A stretch of 64,000 bases of DNA from Paenibacillus_AQ nitricinens (GTDB lineage: Bacteria; Bacillota; Bacilli; Paenibacillales; Paenibacillaceae): the NCBI RefSeq assembly GCF_052056485.1, contig NZ_CP183948.1:1116001-1180000 (forward strand). The letters run 5' to 3'. This document shows, one piece after another, positions 52,926-60,635 of the stretch (position 1 is the first letter of the stretch; the number at the start of each line of letters is the position of its first letter). The notes under the pieces are model-generated. The model worked only from the letters and a program-made list of their open reading frames with translations, did no database searches and was not told the origin of the DNA. Both the position numbers and the translations under genes were made by a program.

Positions 52926-52982
52926 TAAGGGTTTCCTGAATAGGGAACGCTAGTTACTGTTGATTTGCTCCACTGATGATAG

Positions 52983-53026
52983 GAAGCTTCTAACAAGTTC
53001 GCTGAACTTGTTAGAAGCTTCTTTTT
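52983..53026 (+). terminator. Terminator of groES-groEL
   Basis: GAAGCTTCTAACAAGTTC and GAACTTGTTAGAAGCTTC form a perfect 18-bp stem with a 3-nt loop, followed by TTTTT. Confidence 0.92.
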
Positions 53027-53191
53027 CATTGGTTTTGTGGTCTGTATATAAATTTATCTAGTGATCTCATGTTGAATCTGATCAGAGTGCTGTTTATAAT
53101 GAAATGGTACGATAACTAATGAAATAGGTGATGAAGTTCGGCGTATCGGTTGTTAACCTTTCACAGACATCGATATAGCTGGAGAAGAGAG

Positions 53192-53335
53192 ATGAAATCA
53201 ATCAGAATAGGCAAACAAGAAGGCGATTAGCCTTGTATTTGTTATGCTTGCATGATTTGATTTTACTCTACTCTTCCTCATTCTTTATCCTTAGATGACG
53301 AAGCCGCAGAGTTAAATCTGCGGCTTTTTGTTTTG
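53192..53335 (+). other. Short leader-like ORF followed by an orphan terminator
   Basis: Between groEL and the methyltransferase gene (340 bp after the groEL terminator) lies AGCCGCAGA/TCTGCGGCT with TTTTTGTTTT (53303-53335), which has no gene before it. A 12-codon ORF (53192-53230, ATG preceded by GGAGAAGAGAG) lies upstream. It may be the end of a small RNA or an attenuated leader. Confidence 0.35.
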
Positions 53336-53364
53336 CAAAATGATCTTATAGGAGTGATTGTATT

Positions 53365-54215
53365 ATGCTAACCAAACTGTGCAACTACTTAACGCCGCCA
53401 ACAATCTACACCGTGAATGAACAGAGCTTCTGGCAGGATGAGTATATCTCTAGTCACTTGCTGCAAGCACATCTAAATCCTGAATTTGAAGGGGCTAGCC
53501 GTAGCCATACTTTTATTGATAACTCAGTGAATTGGATCGCGGGTATGTTCCCTTCAACTCAATATCGTCGTTTACTTGATATAGGCTGTGGACCTGGACT
53601 GTATGCGGAAAGGCTCGTGGCAAAAGGATATAAGGTAACGGGTGTTGATTTCTCTAAGAGATCAATTGATTATGCAAGGAATAGTGCGGATAAACTAGGT
53701 TGTTCTATCGAGTATCGGTATGAAAATTACCTGACAGACGAATGGAAAGACCCCTATGATATAGCAGTATTGATTTACTGTGAATATGCAGCACTATCGA
53801 CAAACAACAGGAAGCTGTTGCTAGATAAGATCTATGCGGGATTATGTGAGGGTGGTGTGCTATTGCTGGATGTATTTACTCGGCAAAATTTGATGCATTT
53901 CAGGAGTCTCGGACTTGGTCTATTCATGAGAAGGGTGGATTCTGGAATGAGGGCAAGCATATAAGCTTGCATTTGAATCTCAAATACCCCGAGTATACTA
54001 CCTTGGAGCAGACAGCAGTCATGACGGAGGAAGATACGAAGGTGTACTATATTTGGAATCGCTATTTTACTCGTGAGGAATTAATAGCAGAGGCTAGTGA
54101 GGCTGGATTTACCGTGATTGGTATGTACCAAGATGTTGAGGGTAAGCCTTATTCGGAAGATGGAATGACGATGTGTATGACCTTGCAAAAGAATTCAAAA
54201 ATCATGAGCAAGTAA
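53365..54215 (+). pseudogene. SAM-dependent methyltransferase gene interrupted by a frameshift
   Basis: The first frame (53365-53964) gives residues 1-199: FWQDEYISSHLLQAHLNPE, the SAM-binding LLDIGCGPGLYAERL, VTGVDFSKRSIDYA and GGVLLLDVFTRQNL. It then reads nonsense and stops. The other frame, starting near 53920, reads HEKGGFWNEGKHI, LNLKYPEYTTLEQTAVM and later VYYIWNRYFTREELIAEASE to the stop at 54215, the normal C-terminus of the family. A single-base deletion around 53905-53925 would explain it. Together the parts give a normal length of about 283 residues. SD AGGAGTGA precedes ATG. Confidence 0.85.
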
Positions 54216-54342
54216 ATTGAAAATGATAATAGTTGAGTCGCTTGCTCAAATACTATTTGAAGCAGTGCAGGGGCGATCTAAGCAGATACAATGGTTCAAA
54301 TCTGTGCTGCATTTCCGTATGGGAGGCAGCCTTAGCTGATAT

Positions 54343-54422
54343 CTATTTAGAAAATATTGAAAATAGGTATTGATAATTCTCCTAGTTAGATATATAATCT
54401 GTTTAGAATATTTTCGAAATAG
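54343..54422 (+). promoter_or_regulatory. Promoter of the alpha/beta-hydrolase gene, flanked by two operator copies
   Basis: TTGATA (54370-54375), 17 nt and TATAAT (54393-54398) form a sigma-A promoter. A 24-bp near-palindrome lies 3 bp before the -35 (54343-54366, starts CTATTTAGAA, ends AAAATAG). A second copy begins right after the -10 (54399-54422, starts CTGTTTAGAA, ends CGAAATAG). The same layout is found before the sdpR-like gene at 58002-58087. Confidence 0.75.
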
Positions 54423-54495
54423 GTTGCGAGAAGTGTTCAGCTGTAAATGAAGTGAAGGCTCCTCATCAGAAAAATACAAATAAGGAGAGGATAGC

Positions 54496-56157
54496 ATGAA
54501 GAATTTATACAAAAACAAAGGCATCAAAATGCTGCTTGTCGGATCGATGTTGACCCTGTCACTTACAATGCCGCTGCAGGCTCAGGCGGAAGGTAAGGAT
54601 GATACGATTTCTGTTCCATTACGTACGATCTCAGAATCGATTGGAGCCAAAGTAACTTGGGATGCCGGCAAGCAACAAGTTACAGTTCAGCGTGGCGGGC
54701 AAAGTTGGATGATGACCATAGGAGAGAATACGGCCATGATTAATGGCAAGCAAGTTATGATGAGTGGTGTTGCTTCAATGGTAGATGATAAAACCTTTGT
54801 ACCACTTAATGCGCTCGAAGATGCTTTAAAGGTTCAGTTAGATTGGAATTCAACTGAAGGCTTAACAATTGACTCCAACGATGTTGCTGCACTAGGCAGC
54901 TATTATATGAAGCTCTTATTCGAAGGGAAATATTCAGAAGCCAGAGCGATGATGAGCGAACATCTACAAAGCTTAATTCCGGAAGCTATGATGCCTCGTA
55001 TGTTCAACTTTTCTGCTACACCGTATGGTACATTTAAAGAACTGACAGCTATATCACATGAAAAGACAAAAATACGCAACAATACTTATTTGACTTATTT
55101 AACATCTCAATCGGTACCATTCCAATTTGCTGTTCGCTTTGATGACAATAACAAGGTGGATGATCTCTATTCTTCTATCGCAGATCCAAGTACCTACATC
55201 AAGCCTAGCTACGATCATCCTGAAAAGTACATAGAGCAAGAAGTTGTAGTTGGGGAAGGAGTAACTGCAGTACCAGGAACATTAACCTTGCCAGTAGGCG
55301 ATGGCCCTTTCCCTTCTGTCATTTTGGTTCACGGCTCAGGTCCCAGTGACCGTGATGAAGCGATTGGAGGATATAAACCATTCCGTGATTTAGCTGTAGG
55401 TCTTGCTGCTAAAGGAATAGCTGTTCTTCGTTACGAGAAGCAGACCTATGAAAACTCAATCCAGAGTGCGCTGAATCCAAAGTTTACTGTGAAAGAAGAG
55501 TCGATTGATGATGCGCTTAAGGCAGTTAAGCTACTGCAAGCAGATCATCGCATGGATAAGAATCGCATATTCATCATTGGACATAGCCAGGGCGGTATGT
55601 TGATTCCGAAGATTATTGAGCAGGATTCGAATCAAACAATTGCGGGAGCGGTCGTCATGGCAGGACCAAATAAGCCGCTTGAGGATGTCTTGCTCGATCA
55701 AAAGACGGCATCACTTGAGCGACTAAAAGAGGCTGGTCAGCCTGAAGAGGTAATAGCTGCAGCTAAACAACAAGTAGCTGCATGGGAGCAGGTGGTACAA
55801 CTTCTTCACGACCCTAAATATTCAACTGATCATATGCCTCAAGGTGTAGCAATCCCGAATGCCTATTGGTGGTTTGATTTCCAAGGCTATCATGCGGGAG
55901 AAGTTGCTAAGACTCAGACGGTGCCTCTTCTCGTCCTTCAGGGAGATAATGATAAACAAGTTAGCGTTAATCACCTTGATAGATGGAAACAGGATCTAAG
56001 TACACGTAAAGATGTAACGTATGCGTTATACCCACGATTGAACCACTTCTTTGTTCCAGTAGATCAGCCGTCGACTGGTGAAGAATACGGAATACCTGGT
56101 AACATTCCATCTCTTGTCATAGATGACATTTCGAATTGGCTGCTGAAACAGAAATAG
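54496..56157 (+). CDS. Secreted alpha/beta-hydrolase with copper-amine-oxidase-like N-terminal domain
   Basis: The protein has 553 residues. A signal peptide (MLLVGSMLTLSLTMPLQAQA) is followed by a CuAO_N1-like stalk domain (residues ~35-130: VPLRTISESIGAKVTWD, FVPLNALEDALKV), a DUF3887-like segment (~133-225) and an S33/DLH-type hydrolase domain (~240-553). The nucleophile Ser is in GHSQGGM, the acid Asp in LQGDNDKQV and the His in LNHFF. It is likely a surface esterase or peptidase. SD AAGGAGAGG precedes ATG. Two operator copies around its promoter tie it to the sdpR-like repressor. Confidence 0.87.
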   Translation: MKNLYKNKGIKMLLVGSMLTLSLTMPLQAQAEGKDDTISVPLRTISESIGAKVTWDAGKQQVTVQRGGQSWMMTIGENTAMINGKQVMMSGVASMVDDKTFVPLNALEDALKVQLDWNSTEGLTIDSNDVAALGSYYMKLLFEGKYSEARAMMSEHLQSLIPEAMMPRMFNFSATPYGTFKELTAISHEKTKIRNNTYLTYLTSQSVPFQFAVRFDDNNKVDDLYSSIADPSTYIKPSYDHPEKYIEQEVVVGEGVTAVPGTLTLPVGDGPFPSVILVHGSGPSDRDEAIGGYKPFRDLAVGLAAKGIAVLRYEKQTYENSIQSALNPKFTVKEESIDDALKAVKLLQADHRMDKNRIFIIGHSQGGMLIPKIIEQDSNQTIAGAVVMAGPNKPLEDVLLDQKTASLERLKEAGQPEEVIAAAKQQVAAWEQVVQLLHDPKYSTDHMPQGVAIPNAYWWFDFQGYHAGEVAKTQTVPLLVLQGDNDKQVSVNHLDRWKQDLSTRKDVTYALYPRLNHFFVPVDQPSTGEEYGIPGNIPSLVIDDISNWLLKQK

Positions 56158-56193
56158 ACATCCTCGGTCAAAATGACAAAGGAAGAGTATTAC

Positions 56194-56231
56194 AAGGCCC
56201 CTTACCTATTTGGTAAGGGGCCTTTACTTCT
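56194..56231 (+). terminator. Terminator of the alpha/beta-hydrolase gene
   Basis: AAGGCCCCTTACC and GGTAAGGGGCCTT form a perfect stem; the following T stretch is interrupted (TACTTCTTC). Confidence 0.75.
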
Positions 56232-56339
56232 TCATTACATCCCTATATTTTGCTGATTTGGAGGTAATTTAAGTAGCAATCATTCAAATCATCGAAGATG
56301 AGATTCCAATCAATATATTATAGTTGGGATGTATATACA

Positions 56340-56495
56340 CTATATTAGCGTTCGGTTTGGTATATTTTCTACCGTCTTCATAAATTGTTTCCACAACTGC
56401 GGCAGCGTATTGTTGCGTAAAGTAGTCTGACCGCGCAAACCAGCTACCTTAATATCCTGCAGTTCCACAATAGTTGGATGTACGGTAACCATCAT
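56340..56495 (-). pseudogene. Remnant of a GyrI-like effector-binding domain protein
   Basis: About 50 codons (MVTVHPTIVELQDIKVAGLR, then TLPQLWKQFMKTVENIPN) match the start of GyrI-like/AraC effector-binding proteins, which normally have 150 or more residues. The frame then stops. No SD precedes the ATG, and it joins directly to the C45-like remnant, so a deletion probably fused the two. Confidence 0.5.
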
Positions 56496-56773
56496 CTCGT
56501 CCAAAGTGAAGAAGACTTGTTTCAAGATGCGTGTACTTACCAGAGACAGAGGTCTTTACTAATGTGAAATCTACTGCGGTATGACTGAATTCATAATTGC
56601 GAGCAAGAAGCGGTGTGCCACTATGAGTTATAGACGAATGTATCGTAATTCGGCTAGAGTTGGGACGCAAATAAGTCAAGCCATAATAGACTAATTGTGT
56701 AAGCGGTACTTGAAGAGCATCTGCAAAGCCTTGAAGCTGTACCTATCTCATAACTGCTGCCGTTAAGCTCCAT
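56496..56773 (-). pseudogene. Remnant of a C45-family (penicillin acyltransferase-like) gene
   Basis: From ATG 56773 the frame reads MELNGSSYEIGTA, then a frameshift is needed to reach FADALQVPLTQLVYYGLTYL, then SGTPLLARNYEF and LETSLLHFGRDDG. These match the autoproteolytic C45 acyltransferase fold (GTPLLARNYDF is its hallmark), but about two thirds of the gene is missing. Confidence 0.5.
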
Positions 56774-56876
56774 TGTACGTGTTGTAATTTTCAAAGGGGA
56801 TTAATCTGTTTACATGATAATTCCTGCGATGTTGTGCCTCTTACAAGGATTTGAAGAGACAGAAATTCCTGCTTGA

Positions 56877-57041
56877 CGATTAGTTGTTTGCTATGTTTAT
56901 GGTGAAAATGGAGCAGAAGAACATTTTGCGATGGATGTATATAAGGATTCCTTGAAGGCGTGGAAGGAAGCGGGCTTTAGTGTGTATAAGTCAAATTGCA
57001 GTACCGTGACTTTCAAAAGCAGTCTTTCTTGTACAAAATAA
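56877..57041 (+). other. Unrecognised short coding remnant
   Basis: Between stops the frame reads LVVCYVYGENGAEEHFAMDV followed by YKDSLKAWKEAGFSVYK and a poor tail. The composition looks protein-coding, but there is no start with an SD and it was not recognised. It is probably the internal piece of a lost gene. Confidence 0.3.
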
Positions 57042-57074
57042 AGCAGCAGACAAGCAATGGCTTGTCTGCTGCTT
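57033..57074 (-). terminator. Terminator of the sdpR-sdpI-like operon
   Basis: AAGCAGCAGACAAGC and GCTTGTCTGCTGCTT form a perfect 15-bp stem. On the minus strand it is followed by TATTTTGT, 7 bp after the stop of the sdpI-like gene. Confidence 0.85.
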
Positions 57075-57080
57075 AGAGTA

Positions 57081-57716
57081 TTATCGAACCATAGTACGTT
57101 TGTGTAAGCTGTAAGAATAGAGGAATGGAATGGCAATCAACAGAGCTATAACGCTAATACTCAGCCATGGAACAGCAATAAAGGAGTTTGCAATGAAGAT
57201 AAAGCCCCCCGCGATCCATAACCAGCCGGCAAGCGTATGTGTCTTATTCCAGTTATCGGTGTCATGCAGTGTCCATGGCAGCTTAATCCCTAGGGTATAG
57301 TTCTGACGACACTTCGGAAGATAGTTGCCGATTATAATGAACAATAATCCTAGTATTAATGAGCTGTAGAAACTCAGATTCATCGCCATCCCCATGGCGT
57401 AACTGATTGTAAATATGTGTACTAGGTTAGTAAGAATAGGAATGAACCACCCGAACAGTGATCGTAGTGTTTCTGAAGAATTCTTCTTCGGATCGGTTTC
57501 ATTTCTAAACCATGAATATAAGTAAATGACAATCATAAGAGCAGGTATACCAAATGCCGCGAGAAACTTTGATGCATAGTTGTCAGGAGTGCCTGCGTTA
57601 TCAAAGTGTATGGCGACTTGTTCAGGAAGTTTATTGTAGTAGACCGCTGATATGATAAATGGGACGAAACATAACAACAACTTAAGAATAAACGACTTAT
57701 TCACCTTTTCCTTCAT
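57081..57716 (-). CDS. SdpI-family membrane protein (DUF1648 plus SdpI domain)
   Basis: This 211-residue protein has six to seven membrane helices. The N-terminal DUF1648 part reads VYYNKLPEQVAIHFDNAGTP; the C-terminal SdpI domain has IIIGNYLPKCRQNYTLGIKL, PWTLHDTDNWNKTHTLAGWL. In Bacillus subtilis SdpI gives immunity to the toxic SDP peptide and also senses it. AAAGGAG 9 nt before ATG 57716 marks the start; it overlaps the regulator gene by 20 bp. No toxin genes (sdpABC) are in the window. Confidence 0.88.
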   Translation of the reverse strand: MKEKVNKSFILKLLLCFVPFIISAVYYNKLPEQVAIHFDNAGTPDNYASKFLAAFGIPALMIVIYLYSWFRNETDPKKNSSETLRSLFGWFIPILTNLVHIFTISYAMGMAMNLSFYSSLILGLLFIIIGNYLPKCRQNYTLGIKLPWTLHDTDNWNKTHTLAGWLWIAGGFIFIANSFIAVPWLSISVIALLIAIPFLYSYSLHKRTMVR

Positions 57717-57984
57717 GCGACTCATCTCCTTTAAATTGTGTGAACCATAGCATAATTTCCTCGAATACCGAGATGTTGAGCTCATAATAGATATAATTTT
57801 TATACTTGGTTTCGAATATTAGACCGGCTTTTTTCAATTGCGATAAATGATAGGATACAGTGGCTCCTGTCATATCAAAGTTAGAGGCAATCTCGCCTGC
57901 AGACAGCCTGCCATTCTTCAATAATACGAGAATATTACGGCGTACAGGATCAGAAAGAGCCTTAAAAGTTTCCGGAAATCCCAC
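57697..57984 (-). CDS. ArsR-family repressor, SdpR-like
   Basis: This 95-residue winged-helix protein reads FKALSDPVRRNILVLLKNGR, then GEIASNFDMTGATVSYHLSQLKKAGLI; no metal-binding cysteines are visible, in line with SdpR-type autorepressors. In Bacillus subtilis SdpR represses sdpRI and is titrated to the membrane by ligand-bound SdpI. Start ATG 57984 follows GGGAGG (about 12 nt). Confidence 0.9.
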   Translation of the reverse strand: MGFPETFKALSDPVRRNILVLLKNGRLSAGEIASNFDMTGATVSYHLSQLKKAGLIFETKYKNYIYYELNISVFEEIMLWFTQFKGDESHEGKGE

Positions 57985-58001
57985 GTTAGCTATCCTCCCT
58001 T

Positions 58002-58087
58002 TATAATCTAATTAGAAAATCTTCTAATTAGATTATACGACATGTGGAAGCAAGATTCAATATCTATTTAGAAAATGTTCGAAATAA
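58002..58087 (-). promoter_or_regulatory. Promoter of the sdpR-like gene with two operators
   Basis: On the minus strand TTGAAT (58055-58060), 17 nt and TATAAT (58032-58037) form the promoter. The 24-bp near-palindrome at 58064-58087 (plus-strand reading starts CTATTTAGAA, ends CGAAATAA) lies 3 bp before the -35. A perfect 16-bp inverted repeat with a 4-nt centre (58002-58037) begins at the -10. Confidence 0.8.
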
Positions 58088-58473
58088 CATTCTTGCTGAA
58101 TTTCATAGGTTTACCTCATGAGCTATATTAAGACTACTTATGTAAGAATAAGAGGTGATGAAGGTGATATGAAAGCATGTGCCTAACAGCATCAATGAAA
58201 AGGGCTGGAGCACATATTACTTTGCAACACTAATATCAACATGATGATGCAACGGGTAGCATGGCTGTTTAGATCACGTTGTCGATTCTAGATGAACTTC
58301 ATATTTAGTGGAAGACAACTGGTGAAGATGCTGACACTGGCAAACCGATTGCAGCTAGTAGGGGATAAGCTAGATGAGAATATAACCCTGAAACAGCTAT
58401 AATTGTTAAAGGGATTAGGATAGGTATAGAAATAGCGGGGAAATTTTTTGGAAGCAGATGTTTAGAACTCTAA
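58088..58473 (+). pseudogene. Decayed stretch with a MarR-family remnant
   Basis: The gap between the sdpR-like promoter and the GH4-like remnant has no intact gene. At 58328-58402 an ORF of 24 codons reads MLTLANRLQLVGDKLDENIT then LKQL and stops. This matches the first helices of MarR-type regulators, in which the block would continue ...WF or FLL. Nothing else was recognised. Confidence 0.4.
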
Positions 58474-59100
58474 TTCGATAAATACCGTAAGAATGATGAA
58501 AACTGTTCCTGCATCATTTGGATCTATGCTGGACTACCCCTGCAGTTCCGTTACGATCCAATAACTGAGCAGCTGTGGAAGAAAGACTCCAGAACACCTG
58601 AATTTGTATACTGTGCAAGTGGCAGTACTTTGGATAAAGGCTTGTTCGAGAAAACAATGAACCAAGAGCTCTGGATAGAGAAAGCGTATACGTTCGATAA
58701 AGAAACGGTTCAAATTAGTAATGAATATGCAGTGCCAATTATTGAAGCGATCTTCTTCGATGATGAAATCGAGTTGAATGCTGTTAATATGCAAAACAAT
58801 GGCGCTATTAAAGGACTTCCAGATGATATGGTTGTTGAAACACAAGCGATCGTTAACAAAAAGGGTATCGAATTTAAGCCAATGACGGTTGAGCTGCCAA
58901 CTGCCATTATCGGAACGATCCATATTCAAGGTACAATCCATAAGCTGTTACTTGAGGCGTTCGTTGAAGAATCGAGAACAAAATTGCTGCAAGCGATCCT
59001 GCTTGATCCGCAAGCACCAACCTACTATCAAGCTTGTGCGATGATCGATGAAATGTGTGAGCTGCAAAAAGAAATACTGCCAAAGCTGGAGTGGAAGTAA
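58474..59100 (+). pseudogene. C-terminal remnant of a GH4-family glycosidase gene
   Basis: From 58630 the frame gives 156 residues ending in a normal stop. AVPIIEAIFFDDEIELNAVN, GAIKGLPDDMVVETQAIVNK and LLQAILLDPQAPT match the C-terminal third of NAD/Mn-dependent GH4 enzymes (alpha-galacturonidase and alpha-glucosidase type). The NAD-binding N-terminus is missing, and the 52 in-frame codons before it (from 58474) do not fit GH4. No SD is seen before the TTG. Confidence 0.6.
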
Positions 59101-59112
59101 GACATCTTTAAT

Positions 59113-59156
59113 AAAAACGGCCTCAGTCTGATGAAATTCAGAACTGAGGCCATTTA
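59113..59156. terminator. Bidirectional terminator
   Basis: GGCCTCAGT and ACTGAGGCC pair around an inner TCTGA/TTCAGA stem, with A residues before and T residues after. It serves the GH4 remnant and the first dihydrouridine synthase gene. Confidence 0.8.
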
Positions 59157-59170
59157 TTTTGCATTACATA

Positions 59171-60154
59171 TTATTCCGAATCTGCATCCAAAAAAGGTTG
59201 CACCAATCGCCGTACCTCATCGGTTGCATTCGTCTCCATCAATTGGTTTCTTAGTTCGTCGGCTCCGTCAAATCCACGAATATAGATTTTGAAGAAGCTC
59301 CGAAGTGGATTAAATAGACGTGGTTCAACTTCTTTTGAATATTTATCGTGAAGATCTAGATGAAAAAGTAGAAGGTTAAGAAGCTCCTCCACGCTATGCT
59401 CTTTAGGTTCTAGTTCGAAAGCATATGGATTTTTGAAAATACCGCGGCCAATCATGACTCCATCAACCCCGTATTGCTCTACTAATTTCAAGCCTGTTGC
59501 ACGGTCAGGAATATCCCCATTAATGGTTAGCAACGTATTTGGGGCGATCTCATCGCGTAATTTTTTGATTTCGGGGATGAGCTCCCAGTGTGCATCTACT
59601 TTGCTCATCTCTTTTTTTGTACGGAGGTGTATGGACAGATTCGCAATATCTTGTCTCAATACATTTCCTAACCAATCGCGCCACTCATCAATTTCGCTAT
59701 ATCCTAATCTTGTTTTAACACTAACCGGCAATCCACCAGCTTTAGTCGCTTTAATAATTTCTGCTGCCACTTCAGGATGTCGAATTAATCCAGCACCTTT
59801 TCCATTGGTTGCGACGTTTTTTACGGGGCATCCCATGTTTATATCGATACCACGAAAACCAAGTTTTTTCATATCCATGCTCATTCGTTCAAAATACTCC
59901 GGGTTATTGCCCCAAATATGAGCGACCATCGGTTGTTCATCTTCCGTGAACCTTAATCGAGTAAGCACACTTTCCTTTACCTTTAATTTAGGGTGACAGT
60001 AGTATTCTGTATTTGCAAATTCCGTGAAAAAAACGTCTGGTTTTGCAGCTTCACTAACCACATGACGAAATACAACATCTGTGACATCTTCCATAGGTGC
60101 CAATATAAAAAACGGCTTCGGTAAATCAAGCCAAAAATTTTGTTCGTTACTCAT
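59171..60154 (-). CDS. tRNA-dihydrouridine synthase, paralogue 1
   Basis: This 327-residue flavoenzyme reduces uridines in tRNA D-loops. It has LAPMEDVTDVVFRHV, INMGCPVKNVATNGKGAGL with the catalytic Cys, SVKTRLG, LTINGDIPDRATG and GVMIGRGIFKNPYAF. AGAAGGAG before ATG 60154 sets the start. It is about four-fifths identical by eye to paralogue 2 at 60636-61613. The 44 bp upstream (60182-60225) are also duplicated, so the unit arose by tandem duplication. Confidence 0.92.
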   Translation of the reverse strand: MSNEQNFWLDLPKPFFILAPMEDVTDVVFRHVVSEAAKPDVFFTEFANTEYYCHPKLKVKESVLTRLRFTEDEQPMVAHIWGNNPEYFERMSMDMKKLGFRGIDINMGCPVKNVATNGKGAGLIRHPEVAAEIIKATKAGGLPVSVKTRLGYSEIDEWRDWLGNVLRQDIANLSIHLRTKKEMSKVDAHWELIPEIKKLRDEIAPNTLLTINGDIPDRATGLKLVEQYGVDGVMIGRGIFKNPYAFELEPKEHSVEELLNLLLFHLDLHDKYSKEVEPRLFNPLRSFFKIYIRGFDGADELRNQLMETNATDEVRRLVQPFLDADSE

Positions 60155-60181
60155 AAATTCTCCTTCTTTTGCAACATTTTG

Positions 60182-60225
60182 CCCATCATACATAGTATCA
60201 TTTCTTTTCGTTTAATGCACAGAAT
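60182..60225. repeat. 44-bp direct repeat upstream of the dus paralogue 1
   Basis: The block starting CCCATCATACATAGTATCAT and ending GCACAGAAT is repeated at 61670-61713 with two base differences. It marks the left end of the duplicated unit's 5' flank. Confidence 0.85.
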
Positions 60226-60536
60226 TATAGGAGGACCTTTATCTTTTTTCTATAATCGCTCGGGGTTATACCGGTACTATTCTTAAATAAGCGATAAAAA
60301 TATGAACTACTAGTAAATCCAGTTTTTTCGGCGATATCAACAATGGTGTATTCAGAGGTCTTCAGCAGCTCTTTAGCTTTATCCAACCGCAGTTCGTTAA
60401 TTTTATCTGATAGTGCGTTTGTTGTTAACTGCTTATATAGCCGGCTCAAATAAATTGGAGACATCGAGAGCTCGTCTGCAATTGAATTTATGCATAGATT
60501 GGAATTACTACGTTCTGACCGTATAGGGTAAAATTG
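60225..60536 (-). pseudogene. C-terminal HTH remnant of an AraC-family regulator
   Basis: The frame is open from about 60536. It reads INSIADELSMSPIYLSRLYK, then AKELLKTSEYTIVDIAEKTG and SYFYRLFKNSTGITPSDYR, the two HTH motifs of AraC proteins. The N-terminal half is absent: a terminator hairpin (60537-60568) sits where it should be, and the stop lies inside the 44-bp repeat. It was probably cut on both sides by the dus duplication. Confidence 0.75.
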
Positions 60537-60568
60537 AAAGGCCTCTCGTAGGAATACGAGAGGCCTTT
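60537..60568 (-). terminator. Terminator of dus paralogue 2
   Basis: AAAGGCCTCTCGTA and TACGAGAGGCCTTT form a perfect 14-bp stem; on the minus strand it is followed by CAATTTT. Confidence 0.8.
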
Positions 60569-60635
60569 CATTCTGTTAAGCATTAGATAGTTTTATACTG
60601 TCTAATTGACGGGGCAATTCACAGTTTAATATGCC

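Noticed and set aside
56340..59100. Insertion sequence or prophage scars
   Set aside because: No transposase, integrase or terminal inverted repeats were found; the remnants look like ordinary gene decay.
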